From contig DJWL01000063.1 in assembly GCA_002441545.1 (NCBI GenBank), positions 1 through 5,311 on the forward strand: a stretch of 5,311 bases of DNA, read 5' to 3'. Below are positions 1 through 5,311 of the stretch, piece by piece. Both the position numbers and the translations under genes were made by a program. The stretch is from Flavobacteriaceae bacterium UBA6231 (GTDB taxonomy: Bacteria; Bacteroidota; Bacteroidia; Flavobacteriales; Flavobacteriaceae). The notes below the pieces were generated by a model. That model was not told the origin of the DNA. It was given only the letters and a program-made list of their open reading frames with translations, and did not search any database. Position 1 is the stretch's first letter. Each line of letters opens with the position of its first letter.

Positions 1-1127
1 CCAGAAGCTAAATGCCCAACATTAATTGGTTGATTTGTAAGTGTGCCAGATGAAAAGGTTTGCCCTATTAAATTTGAAATCTTATAAGAGAAAGTTTCTG
101 TTGTGTTCATAGGTTTTGCATAAACGACATCTCCTGAAATTGGATTTGGATAAATTTTGAAATCTAAATCATCAGAAGAAATAGGTTCATATGAATCGGC
201 AACGTCTGAAGAATCACCACAAGTCAAATAATTTTTAGTTGACATATAATAAGCATACATTCTTGCTAGTTGTTGTTCAGAAAATTGAGAGCGACAACCT
301 TTCATGGAATATGACATAATATTGGTTGGATCGGGTGAATATAGATCACCATTGACATCCGTTTCAGTACCAATATATCTACAAAAGTTATTTACATTTT
401 TTTTTGATAATTTAGGATCTGCAGGTGTATCACAAATTTGATCACCTGTGCTACTACAATTATTTCCATTTACCAATTCTTTGGTAAAACAATTATTATC
501 GGCACCATGAGTATGAATTAAAGATAAAAAATGACCAACTTCGTGCGCCAATGAAGAATTATTGGTTGCACATTCATTCTGAATAATAATTACATCATAG
601 TTGGGTTTGTTATAGGTATATCCACAAATATCTTCATCGGATGAATTTATAATATGGTTTGCAAAATAAATATTAATAACATTTGATACATTATTTGATT
701 CAACTAATGATTCTTCATCGCTGCTTTTAAAATTATAAAAAGTGTTATTGTCAATGTAGTTTAAATCATTACACAAAAAGAATTCTAAATAAACTGTTGA
801 AAATGTAGTGTTTAAGTCTTTAATGGCTTCTTCTAATTCATATTCACTAATACCACCTTTACCATTAGATGTTCTAATTATATGTGCCTTGATAGGAATA
901 TAGTTTTTAGCTATAGAATTTGATTTGCTATTAGTAGATTTAGAACTCAAAAAATTAGATTGATACTTTTTAAATACAGGTTTTAATTTTTCGAATAATT
1001 TAAGGTCTTTACCAGTAGTTATTGTTCCACAAATTGGTTCAGAATTTACTTGCGAAAACATAGAAAATGATGTCGTCAGTAGAATAAAAAAAGATAAATT
1101 GCTAAAGAATTGAGTAAAAATCTTCAT
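1..1127 (-). CDS. Secreted M43-type zinc metalloprotease with T9SS sorting domain, 3' end outside the window
   Basis: The frame read from ATG at 1127 down to base 1 is open for 375 codons. Residues 1-26 form a signal peptide (lysine at 2, hydrophobic core, ending MFSQ). A catalytic domain follows, beginning near IPIKAHIIR. The zinc site is HEVGHFLSLIHTHG with ligands H195, H199 and H205 and catalytic E196. A GDQICDTP stretch (D233-P235) and the Met-turn NIMSYSM (M271) follow, as in pappalysin/cytophagalysin (M43) metzincins. From about residue 322 the sequence FKIYPNP starts a type A C-terminal sorting domain, so the protein should be exported by Sec, moved across the outer membrane by the type IX system and then cleaved. 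Only about 54 residues of that domain are inside the window. Ten cysteines fit a disulfide-bonded extracellular enzyme. The metzincin glycine three residues before the third His is serine (S202). The substrate cannot be predicted. The gene is divergent from the HMG-CoA lyase gene. Confidence 0.93.
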   Translation of the reverse strand, partial: MKIFTQFFSNLSFFILLTTSFSMFSQVNSEPICGTITTGKDLKLFEKLKPVFKKYQSNFLSSKSTNSKSNSIAKNYIPIKAHIIRTSNGKGGISEYELEEAIKDLNTTFSTVYLEFFLCNDLNYIDNNTFYNFKSSDEESLVESNNVSNVINIYFANHIINSSDEDICGYTYNKPNYDVIIIQNECATNNSSLAHEVGHFLSLIHTHGADNNCFTKELVNGNNCSSTGDQICDTPADPKLSKKNVNNFCRYIGTETDVNGDLYSPDPTNIMSYSMKGCRSQFSEQQLARMYAYYMSTKNYLTCGDSSDVADSYEPISSDDLDFKIYPNPISGDVVYAKPMNTTETFSYKISNLIGQTFSSGTLTNQPINVGHLAS

Positions 1128-1145
1128 TGGGGCGAAACATTTACT

Positions 1146-1153
1146 CAAAAGTA
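1146..1153 (-). promoter_or_regulatory. Possible -7 element of the metalloprotease gene
   Basis: On the minus strand this reads TACTTTTG, an exact match to the Bacteroidota -7 consensus TAnnTTTG, 18 nt before the start codon at 1127. No TTG is present at the expected -33 distance; only TTA occurs there. The implied leader would be only about 10-12 nt. The call rests on one short element in AT-rich DNA. Confidence 0.35.
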
Positions 1154-1265
1154 AAAGCAAAAAAAAGCTATTTATAATAAAAACGTTAATAAGCTAATTT
1201 TTTCGTTTTGATTAAGTTATAAGGCTTTACATGCTTATTAAAAAGCTTAAAATTTAATAAATCGA

Positions 1266-1273
1266 TAGTTTTG
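1266..1273 (+). promoter_or_regulatory. Possible -7 element of the HMG-CoA lyase gene
   Basis: TAGTTTTG matches the TAnnTTTG consensus exactly and would give a leader of about 45 nt before the ATG at 1325. A TTG at the right -33 spacing is missing (the nearest trinucleotide is TTA at 1247-1249, 16 nt upstream), so this is a half-supported promoter. Confidence 0.35.
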
Positions 1274-1324
1274 TGTTTTCTTAAGCAATAATATTATTTT
1301 TATCATCATTTATTTCATTAAATA

Positions 1325-2188
1325 ATGTCCAATAATATAAAGGTTATAGAATGTCCAAGAGATGCCATGCAAGGTATTAAAAGCTTTATTCCAACAAAGC
1401 GTAAAGTGCAATACATTCAGTCTTTATTACGGGTTGGATTTGATACCATTGATGTTGGCAGTTTTGTGTCTCCAAAGGCTATTCCGCAAATGGTTGATAC
1501 AGCAGAAGTATTATCACAACTAGATTTAAGGAAAACCATTAGTAAGTTACTTGTTATTGTAGCTAATGAAAGAGGGGCAGAAGATGCTTCAACGCATTCA
1601 CAAATTGATTATTTAGGATATCCCTTTTCAATTTCAGAAAACTTTCAAATGAGAAATACTCATAAAACAATAGCTCAATCGGTTTTAATTTTAGATAGTA
1701 TTTTAAATATTGCGGATAAATCACAAAAAGAAGTTGTGGTTTATATTTCCATGGGATTTGGAAATCCTTATGGAGATCCTTGGAATGTTGATATAGTTGC
1801 TGATTGGACAGAAAAGTTAAGCAAAATGGGAGTTAAAATAATTTCTTTAAGTGATACTATTGGAAGTTCAAATGCTGAAAACATACGTTATCTATTTTCA
1901 AATTTAATTCCACGTTATCCAAGCATAGAATTTGGAGCTCATTTACATACAACACCAAATTCCTGGTTTGAAAAAATTGACGCTGCTTATTTTGCTGGTT
2001 GTAAACGTTTTGATGGAGCTATTCAGGGTTTTGGAGGCTGCCCAATGGCTAAAGATGAACTAACGGGTAATATGCCTACAGAAAAGTTATTGTCTTATTT
2101 TACTTCTAAAAAAAACAATAATCTGGATGCTTTAAGTTTTGAAAGTGCTTTTAATGAGGCTACCAAGATTTTTTCTGTGTATCATTAA
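1325..2188 (+). CDS. Hydroxymethylglutaryl-CoA lyase
   Basis: This 287-residue protein is a DRE-TIM metallolyase that splits 3-hydroxy-3-methylglutaryl-CoA into acetyl-CoA and acetoacetate, the last step of leucine degradation, in the cytoplasm. Motifs seen in order are ECPRDAMQ (R12 and D13, matching human R41 and metal ligand D42), SFVSPKAIPQM (46-56), SLSDTIG (174-180), the metal-binding HLH pair (H206, H208), the active-site loop GFGGCP with C239 (human C266), and N249 (human metal ligand N275). Human E72 corresponds to aspartate D43, a conservative change. The usual aspartate after the second histidine is threonine T209. Length is normal for bacterial members, which lack a transit peptide. 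ATG at 1325 starts just before the conserved first strand, and no upstream in-frame alternative is needed. Homocitrate or isopropylmalate synthases are much longer, so those readings are unlikely. No other leucine-pathway gene is visible nearby. Confidence 0.92.
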   Translation: MSNNIKVIECPRDAMQGIKSFIPTKRKVQYIQSLLRVGFDTIDVGSFVSPKAIPQMVDTAEVLSQLDLRKTISKLLVIVANERGAEDASTHSQIDYLGYPFSISENFQMRNTHKTIAQSVLILDSILNIADKSQKEVVVYISMGFGNPYGDPWNVDIVADWTEKLSKMGVKIISLSDTIGSSNAENIRYLFSNLIPRYPSIEFGAHLHTTPNSWFEKIDAAYFAGCKRFDGAIQGFGGCPMAKDELTGNMPTEKLLSYFTSKKNNNLDALSFESAFNEATKIFSVYH

Positions 2189-2200
2189 TTTTATTTAAAA

Positions 2201-2276
2201 TAATTCTAAATAGTGTTGCGTAAATTGTTTTTCAGTGTTATATTTGTCATCGAAAATTAAACACTATTTATAATTA
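2201..2276. repeat. 17-nt inverted repeat enclosing the porin promoter
   Basis: The arms 2201-2217 and 2260-2276 are reverse complements at 16 of 17 positions (the mismatch is C2206 against T2271), separated by 42 nt. The inner ten bases AAATAGTGTT / AACACTATTT match perfectly. The -33 TTG overlaps the inner end of the left arm and the -7 box lies in the gap. There is no T-run after the right arm, so a simple terminator is unlikely. A regulator-binding pair or DNA or RNA structure is possible. Confidence 0.6.
2216..2246 (+). promoter_or_regulatory. Promoter of the porin gene
   Basis: TTG at 2216-2218 and TATATTTG at 2239-2246 are separated by 20 nt, matching both halves of the Bacteroidota promoter (TTG, about 19 nt, TAnnTTTG). 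Transcription would start near 2250-2252, leaving a leader of about 40 nt before the ATG at 2293. It is the best promoter match in the window. AGTGTT occurs twice in direct orientation (2212-2217 and 2234-2239), touching both elements. Confidence 0.6.
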
Positions 2277-2292
2277 GTCTAAATAAAAACAA

Positions 2293-3471
2293 ATGAAAAC
2301 AATTACAACAATTTTAGTAATTTTTATAAGTGCATTTACTTTTGCACAAACAGTACCAGATTCTTTACAAACCAATCCTCAAAATCAACAAAATGCCGCT
2401 CAGCGTATCTTGTCTGGCAATATTAATAGTGGTGTTACAGTGGGAGGTTATGGAGAAATTGTTTATAACCAACCAGAAGGAGATAATGGTACTTTAGACG
2501 TACATCGCTTGGTCTTGCTTTTTGGTTATAAGTTTAATGATAAAGTGCAATTTGTAACAGAAGTAGAACTGGAACATGTTGAAGAAGTTTATGTGGAACA
2601 AGCATTTTTACAATATAGCCTTAATGATTATGTGAATCTTAGAGGAGGTTTAATGTTAGTGCCAATGGGAATTGTAAATGAGTATCACGAACCTACAACA
2701 TTTAATGGTGTAGAAAGACCAAGTGTAGATAAAAGTATAGTACCATCAACTTGGAGAGAAGTTGGTGTAGGGGTATCAGGAAGATTTAATGAGATATCAT
2801 TAGGATACCAAGCCTACGTATTCAACGGATTTAAATCTGTTAATTCTGATGGAAATGGTAATATAACAGCAGGGTTATTGGGAGGTAGTAATGGTTTAAG
2901 AGGTGGTCGCCAAAAAGGTATTGAATCAACCATAAACAAGCCTAATTTTTCAACCAAATTGGATTATTATGGGGTGCCGGGATTGCGTTTAGGATTATCA
3001 GGTTATTTTGGTCGTACTCAAGCAGGCGATGATGTTGATATGATTGATGGTGCAGATGTTGGAATTTCTATGATTGGTGTTGATGCGCGTTATGCTTACC
3101 AACGTTTTACAGCTAGAGGCCAATTCATTACTGCTAATATTTCAGATACAGAAGCATATAATAATTTAAATGGAACAAATTTAGGAAGCAAGCTTGAAGG
3201 ATGGTATGTTGAAGGAGCTTATAATTTTTTGCCTCAAGATAAGGCGCAACAACTTTTTGCATTTGCACGTTATGAAGATTATAATACACAAGCTGGGGTT
3301 GAAGGAAGTTTAGTAAAAAACAGTGCTTATGATAGAAATGATTTGACTTTAGGATTGAGTTATAAAATAGCTCCAGGTGCTGTTGTAAAAGCAGATTACC
3401 AAATAAAAGATAATGCATCTTCTATTGATGTGCCTAATCAATTAAATTTTGGGTTAGGTGTTTGGTTTTAA
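2293..3471 (+). CDS. Outer-membrane porin (phosphate-selective porin O/P-like beta-barrel)
   Basis: This 392-residue protein has a clear signal peptide (residues 1-18, TFA before Q19), a Gln/Asn-rich linker (about 25-40) and then alternating amphipathic strands ending in an aromatic terminus (GLGVWF), all typical of an outer-membrane beta-barrel. The first strand reads VGGYGEIVYN (50-59). The section 127-157 contains NEYHEP, FNGVERP and PSTWREVG, a conserved block with several charged residues (E130, H132, E133, E141, R142, R155) that I infer lines the channel or a constriction loop. The family fit is to the porin O/P-like barrels; the solute is unknown. It has its own promoter at 2216-2246, and a stem-loop follows its stop. 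The next two genes point the same way and encode an exported flavin-domain protein and an inner-membrane protein, so a shared function is plausible but unproven. No frameshift or truncation is seen. Confidence 0.85.
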   Translation: MKTITTILVIFISAFTFAQTVPDSLQTNPQNQQNAAQRILSGNINSGVTVGGYGEIVYNQPEGDNGTLDVHRLVLLFGYKFNDKVQFVTEVELEHVEEVYVEQAFLQYSLNDYVNLRGGLMLVPMGIVNEYHEPTTFNGVERPSVDKSIVPSTWREVGVGVSGRFNEISLGYQAYVFNGFKSVNSDGNGNITAGLLGGSNGLRGGRQKGIESTINKPNFSTKLDYYGVPGLRLGLSGYFGRTQAGDDVDMIDGADVGISMIGVDARYAYQRFTARGQFITANISDTEAYNNLNGTNLGSKLEGWYVEGAYNFLPQDKAQQLFAFARYEDYNTQAGVEGSLVKNSAYDRNDLTLGLSYKIAPGAVVKADYQIKDNASSIDVPNQLNFGLGVWF

Positions 3472-3497
3472 AAAACAAATAGCATAGATAAATGGAG

Positions 3498-3536
3498 CGT
3501 CATTATAATAGATTTTTTTGATTTATTATGATGACG
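3498..3536 (+). terminator. Strong stem-loop after the porin gene, possible terminator or attenuator
   Basis: CGTCATTATAATA (3498-3510) pairs with TATTATGATGACG (3524-3536) over 13 positions with one T-G wobble. The loop is 13 nt and T-rich. The stem begins 26 nt after the porin stop. The bases after it (TGACATTTT) are only mildly T-rich, so termination may be partial and allow read-through into the flavin-domain gene. No convincing separate promoter for that gene is seen in the spacer. Confidence 0.45.
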
Positions 3537-3570
3537 TGACATTTTAAAAATTAATATTTACTTTTACTTC

Positions 3571-4098
3571 ATGAATATCAAACATATACTTTTCTTGTTG
3601 CCATCATTGTTGTTTATTTCTTCTGGTCTTCCTAAGGCCATTCAAAAGAAGGTAGATAGTGAAATTAAGGAAACGTTCCATATTGAGACTTTTGAATTTT
3701 CAGGAGTATCGATTCCTTTGGAACAAAGAAAAGACTTGCCCTCAAAGTTTGAGAATGATAACTTGTTTGAGATTAAATCCAAAAATTCCTTATTAGGTTA
3801 TGCTTATGTGTCAAAAGCACCCAGTAAAACAGATAATTTTGATTATTTAGTGTTATTGGATCCCGAATTGATAATTATAAAGACCAAAGTATTGGTGTAT
3901 CGCGAAGATTATGGAGGTGAAATAGGTAGTAAGCGCTGGCTAAAACAATTTATAGGTAAAACGCAACATGATGATTTAAGATATGGTGACAATATTGTGG
4001 CTATATCTGGAGCAACTATTTCGGTTAAATCGTTTACAGATGCTATAAATAATTTATTAATTTCATTAAAAAAACTTCATTCCAAAAACATATTATAA
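3571..4098 (+). CDS. Exported FMN-binding-domain protein
   Basis: This 175-residue protein starts with a hydrophobic segment (about residues 4-18) lacking a lipobox cysteine, so it is either cleaved into the periplasm or held by an N-terminal anchor. The rest fits the FMN-binding domain found in NqrC, RnfG and related extracytoplasmic flavoproteins: a beta-rich section (66-110) with YAYVSKAP and DYLVLLD, then VYREDYGGEI (109-118), WLKQFIGK (123-130) and the motif AISGATIS (144-151). In this family the ApbE flavin transferase attaches FMN through a phosphoester to the Thr of SGAT, here T149. The family's aspartate three residues before the Ser is Val here (V143), so attachment is uncertain. 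It is not a true NqrC or RnfG because no Na+-NQR or Rnf genes are present. Its stop codon touches the next start codon, which strongly suggests co-translation. The upstream porin may be co-transcribed. Electron carriage in the periplasm is inferred. Confidence 0.8.
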   Translation: MNIKHILFLLPSLLFISSGLPKAIQKKVDSEIKETFHIETFEFSGVSIPLEQRKDLPSKFENDNLFEIKSKNSLLGYAYVSKAPSKTDNFDYLVLLDPELIIIKTKVLVYREDYGGEIGSKRWLKQFIGKTQHDDLRYGDNIVAISGATISVKSFTDAINNLLISLKKLHSKNIL

Positions 4099-4590
4099 AT
4101 GCAAATCAATGGTTTAATATATAGTTTACCAAAAGAAATCAAGATTTTGATTGGGGTTTTTATTATTGTTTTAAGCATCGGTTTTTTTTCTGGACTATTG
4201 TTTGTAGGAGAAACATCATCTGCCAATACTAACGGTATCGAAGAACAATATTTAGGAAATGAACATGATGAGGATGCTGAAGTCATGAAATTTAAAAAAA
4301 GTGAAAAGGAAATGCTGTCACTAGTGCATTCTCATGTATTATCAATGTCTATTATTTTTTTCATTTTAGCGCTTATAGTGTCTATAACTAATATTAAAAA
4401 GCAACTGAAAACGTTTTTAATGGTTGAGCCTTTGGTATCGGTTATCTTAACTTTTGGTGGGTTATATTTTCTTTGGACAGGATTAATCTGGATGAAATAT
4501 ATAGTTATGTTTTCTGGAACTTTAATGACACTTTCCTTTATTCTTTCAGTTGTTATTGTTTTGAAACAACTATTTCAAAAAAAGGCATAA
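4099..4590 (+). CDS. Four-helix inner-membrane protein of unknown function with a His-x-His pair
   Basis: I do not recognise a named family for this 163-residue protein. Four hydrophobic segments are visible at about residues 16-37, 80-97, 108-128 and 133-157. The positive-inside rule (NIKKQLK at 98-104, KQLFQKKA at the C-terminus) places both ends in the cytoplasm. The loop between helices 1 and 2 (38-79) is therefore periplasmic. It is acidic (EE at 48-49, EHDEDAE at 55-61) and ends in HSH (H77, H79) at the entry of helix 2. A histidine pair at the membrane face could bind haem or a metal, but no CxxCH or other cofactor motif is present. The ATG immediately follows the stop of the FMN-binding protein, so the two are very likely translated together, and it may be that protein's membrane partner or anchor. 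A larger-scale role in electron transfer is inference from context only. Confidence 0.75.
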   Translation: MQINGLIYSLPKEIKILIGVFIIVLSIGFFSGLLFVGETSSANTNGIEEQYLGNEHDEDAEVMKFKKSEKEMLSLVHSHVLSMSIIFFILALIVSITNIKKQLKTFLMVEPLVSVILTFGGLYFLWTGLIWMKYIVMFSGTLMTLSFILSVVIVLKQLFQKKA

Positions 4591-4630
4591 ACTTATTATT
4601 TATCAATAGGCGTTATAATTATGTTAACAA

Positions 4631-4648
4631 CACTTTAATTTTAAAGTG
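4631..4648. repeat. Perfect 8-nt inverted repeat upstream of guaB
   Basis: CACTTTAA (4631-4638) and TTAAAGTG (4641-4648) are perfect reverse complements separated by TT. The right arm reaches the position where the -33 element of the guaB promoter should be. No T-run follows on either strand, so an operator is as likely as a terminator for the preceding operon. Confidence 0.4.
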
Positions 4649-4674
4649 AGTTATTAGATAATATTGTATATTTG
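4646..4674 (+). promoter_or_regulatory. Probable guaB promoter
   Basis: TATATTTG at 4667-4674 matches the TAnnTTTG consensus exactly and is identical to the porin -7 box. At the -33 position, 18 nt upstream, the sequence is GTG (4646-4648) instead of TTG. Transcription would start near 4678-4680, about 20 nt before the ATG at 4700. Confidence 0.5.
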
Positions 4675-4677
4675 CAC

Positions 4678-4696
4678 GCAATTATAACATAATTGC
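4678..4696 (+). promoter_or_regulatory. Leader hairpin directly before the guaB start codon
   Basis: GCAATTAT (4678-4685) and ATAATTGC (4689-4696) form a perfect 8-bp stem with a 3-nt loop (AAC). It ends three bases before the guaB ATG and begins at about the predicted transcription start, so the mRNA would open with this hairpin. It could influence translation, mRNA stability or regulator binding. No purine-rich ribosome-binding site is seen, which is common in this phylum. Confidence 0.45.
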
Positions 4697-4699
4697 ACA

Positions 4700-5311
4700 A
4701 TGATTTCACATCAAAATAAAATAGTAGGAGAAGGTTTAACCTATGATGACGTCCTATTAGTTCCAGCATTTTCAGAAATTCTTCCTCGCGAAGTTAATAT
4801 TCAAACAAAATTTACTAGAAACATCACCATTAATGTTCCTATAATTTCAGCTGCTATGGATACAGTTACTGAAAGCAAAATGGCTATAGCCATGGCGCAA
4901 GAAGGAGGTATTGGTGTATTGCATAAAAACATGACCATTGAGGCACAGGCTTTAAAGGTTAGAAAAGTAAAGCGTGCTGAAAGCGGTATGATTATAGATC
5001 CTGTGACATTACCATTAACATCTACTGTAAATGATGCTAAAAAAAGTATGGCTGAACATGGTATTGGTGGTATTCCAATTGTTGATGATAATGGTACTTT
5101 AAAAGGAATTGTAACCAATCGTGATTTACGTTTTGAGCATGATAACAAACGTCCTATTGTAGAGGTTATGACCAGTAAAAACCTAGTTACAGCATCAGTT
5201 GGAACTTCTTTAAAAGACGCTGAAATTATTCTTCAGCAATACAAAATAGAGAAACTACTTATTGTTGATGAGCATTTTAAACTTTCTGGTTTAATTACGT
5301 TTAGAGATATT
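4700..5311 (+). CDS. guaB: Inosine-5'-monophosphate dehydrogenase, N-terminal part
   Basis: The frame is open from ATG 4700 to the right edge (204 codons; full-length enzymes are about 490 residues). GuaB oxidises IMP to XMP with NAD+, the committed step of GMP synthesis, in the cytoplasm. Diagnostic sequence includes GLTYDDVLLVPAFSEILPRE (12-31), PIISAAMDTVTES (47-59) of the barrel's substrate site, and EGGIGVLHKNM (68-78). The paired CBS domains, which bind regulatory nucleotides in this family, start near residue 95: the first includes GGIPIVDD and VTNRDLR, and the second starts around VEVMTSKNLVTA and is cut at FRDI. The catalytic cysteine loop and flap lie outside the window. The ATG is chosen because the conserved region begins at residue 8, as in other bacterial GuaB, and an in-frame promoter and short leader fit it. 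It is an independent transcription unit from the preceding membrane-protein gene. Confidence 0.96.
   Translation, partial: MISHQNKIVGEGLTYDDVLLVPAFSEILPREVNIQTKFTRNITINVPIISAAMDTVTESKMAIAMAQEGGIGVLHKNMTIEAQALKVRKVKRAESGMIIDPVTLPLTSTVNDAKKSMAEHGIGGIPIVDDNGTLKGIVTNRDLRFEHDNKRPIVEVMTSKNLVTASVGTSLKDAEIILQQYKIEKLLIVDEHFKLSGLITFRDI

Larger units (their letters stand above)
1128..1324. other. Divergent intergenic region
   Basis: This is 197 bp of very AT-rich DNA between two divergently transcribed genes. It should hold both promoters; one TAnnTTTG element is present for each direction. A 9-nt inverted repeat (1186-1194 with 1233-1241, TTAATAAGC) lies roughly in the middle. With such low GC and a 38-nt gap it may be chance. 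I see no coding frame or RNA gene here. Confidence 0.6.

Noticed and set aside
2170..2206. Terminator after the HMG-CoA lyase gene (ATTTTA-TT-TAAAAT)
   Set aside because: A 6-bp stem made only of A-T pairs with no T-run is too weak to support.
2201..2276. Miniature transposable element suggested by the terminal inverted repeats
   Set aside because: There is no clear target-site duplication, only one copy is visible, and the interior is a functional-looking promoter; a regulatory reading fits better.
3134..3418. Minus-strand open frame of 94 codons inside the porin gene
   Set aside because: It lies wholly antisense to a well-supported porin; its leucine/histidine/tyrosine-rich translation looks like the complement of AT-rich coding DNA and has no domain.
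4077..4286. Minus-strand open frame of 69 codons across the junction of the flavoprotein and membrane-protein genes
   Set aside because: It is antisense to two supported genes and has no recognisable sequence.
3571..4590. Part of a Na+-NQR or Rnf complex
   Set aside because: The SGAT protein resembles NqrC/RnfG only in the FMN-binding domain; no other complex subunit is adjacent, and the four-helix protein does not look like NqrD/NqrE or RnfA/RnfE.
4801..5148. Minus-strand open frame of 115 codons inside guaB
   Set aside because: The plus strand encodes unmistakable IMP dehydrogenase across the same bases.

Overview
The window looks like a chromosomal segment from a member of the Flavobacteriaceae (Bacteroidota). 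Four things support this: the AT-rich composition, promoter-like elements of the Bacteroidota type (TAnnTTTG), a secreted protease ending in a type IX secretion sorting domain, and HMG-CoA lyase and porin sequences with typical flavobacterial wording. Genus or species cannot be assigned from the sequence alone.

Layout. (1) Positions 1-1127, minus strand: the 5' 375 codons of a secreted M43-type zinc metalloprotease, running off the left edge inside its C-terminal sorting domain. It has no closed ORF because its stop codon lies outside the window. (2) 1128-1324: a divergent intergenic region with one promoter-like element for each direction. (3) 1325-2188: a hydroxymethylglutaryl-CoA lyase of leucine degradation. 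(4) 2189-2292: a short regulatory region with a good promoter match placed inside a 17-nt inverted repeat. (5) 2293-3471: an outer-membrane porin. (6) 3472-3570: a spacer with a strong stem-loop. (7) 3571-4098 and 4099-4590: a periplasmic FMN-binding-domain protein and a four-helix membrane protein, joined stop-to-start with no spacer. (8) 4591-4699: the guaB promoter and leader with two short perfect inverted repeats. (9) 4700-5311: the N-terminal 204 codons of IMP dehydrogenase (guaB), cut by the right edge.

Most of the window is ordinary metabolism (leucine breakdown, GMP synthesis) and secretion. The least explained part is the run 2293-4590: an outer-membrane channel, an exported flavoprotein and an inner-membrane protein with a His-x-His pair at its periplasmic face. 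Together they would span the whole envelope, and I infer, without proof, a small extracytoplasmic redox or transport module. The flavoprotein carries an SGAT motif that lacks the usual aspartate, so its covalent flavinylation is open.
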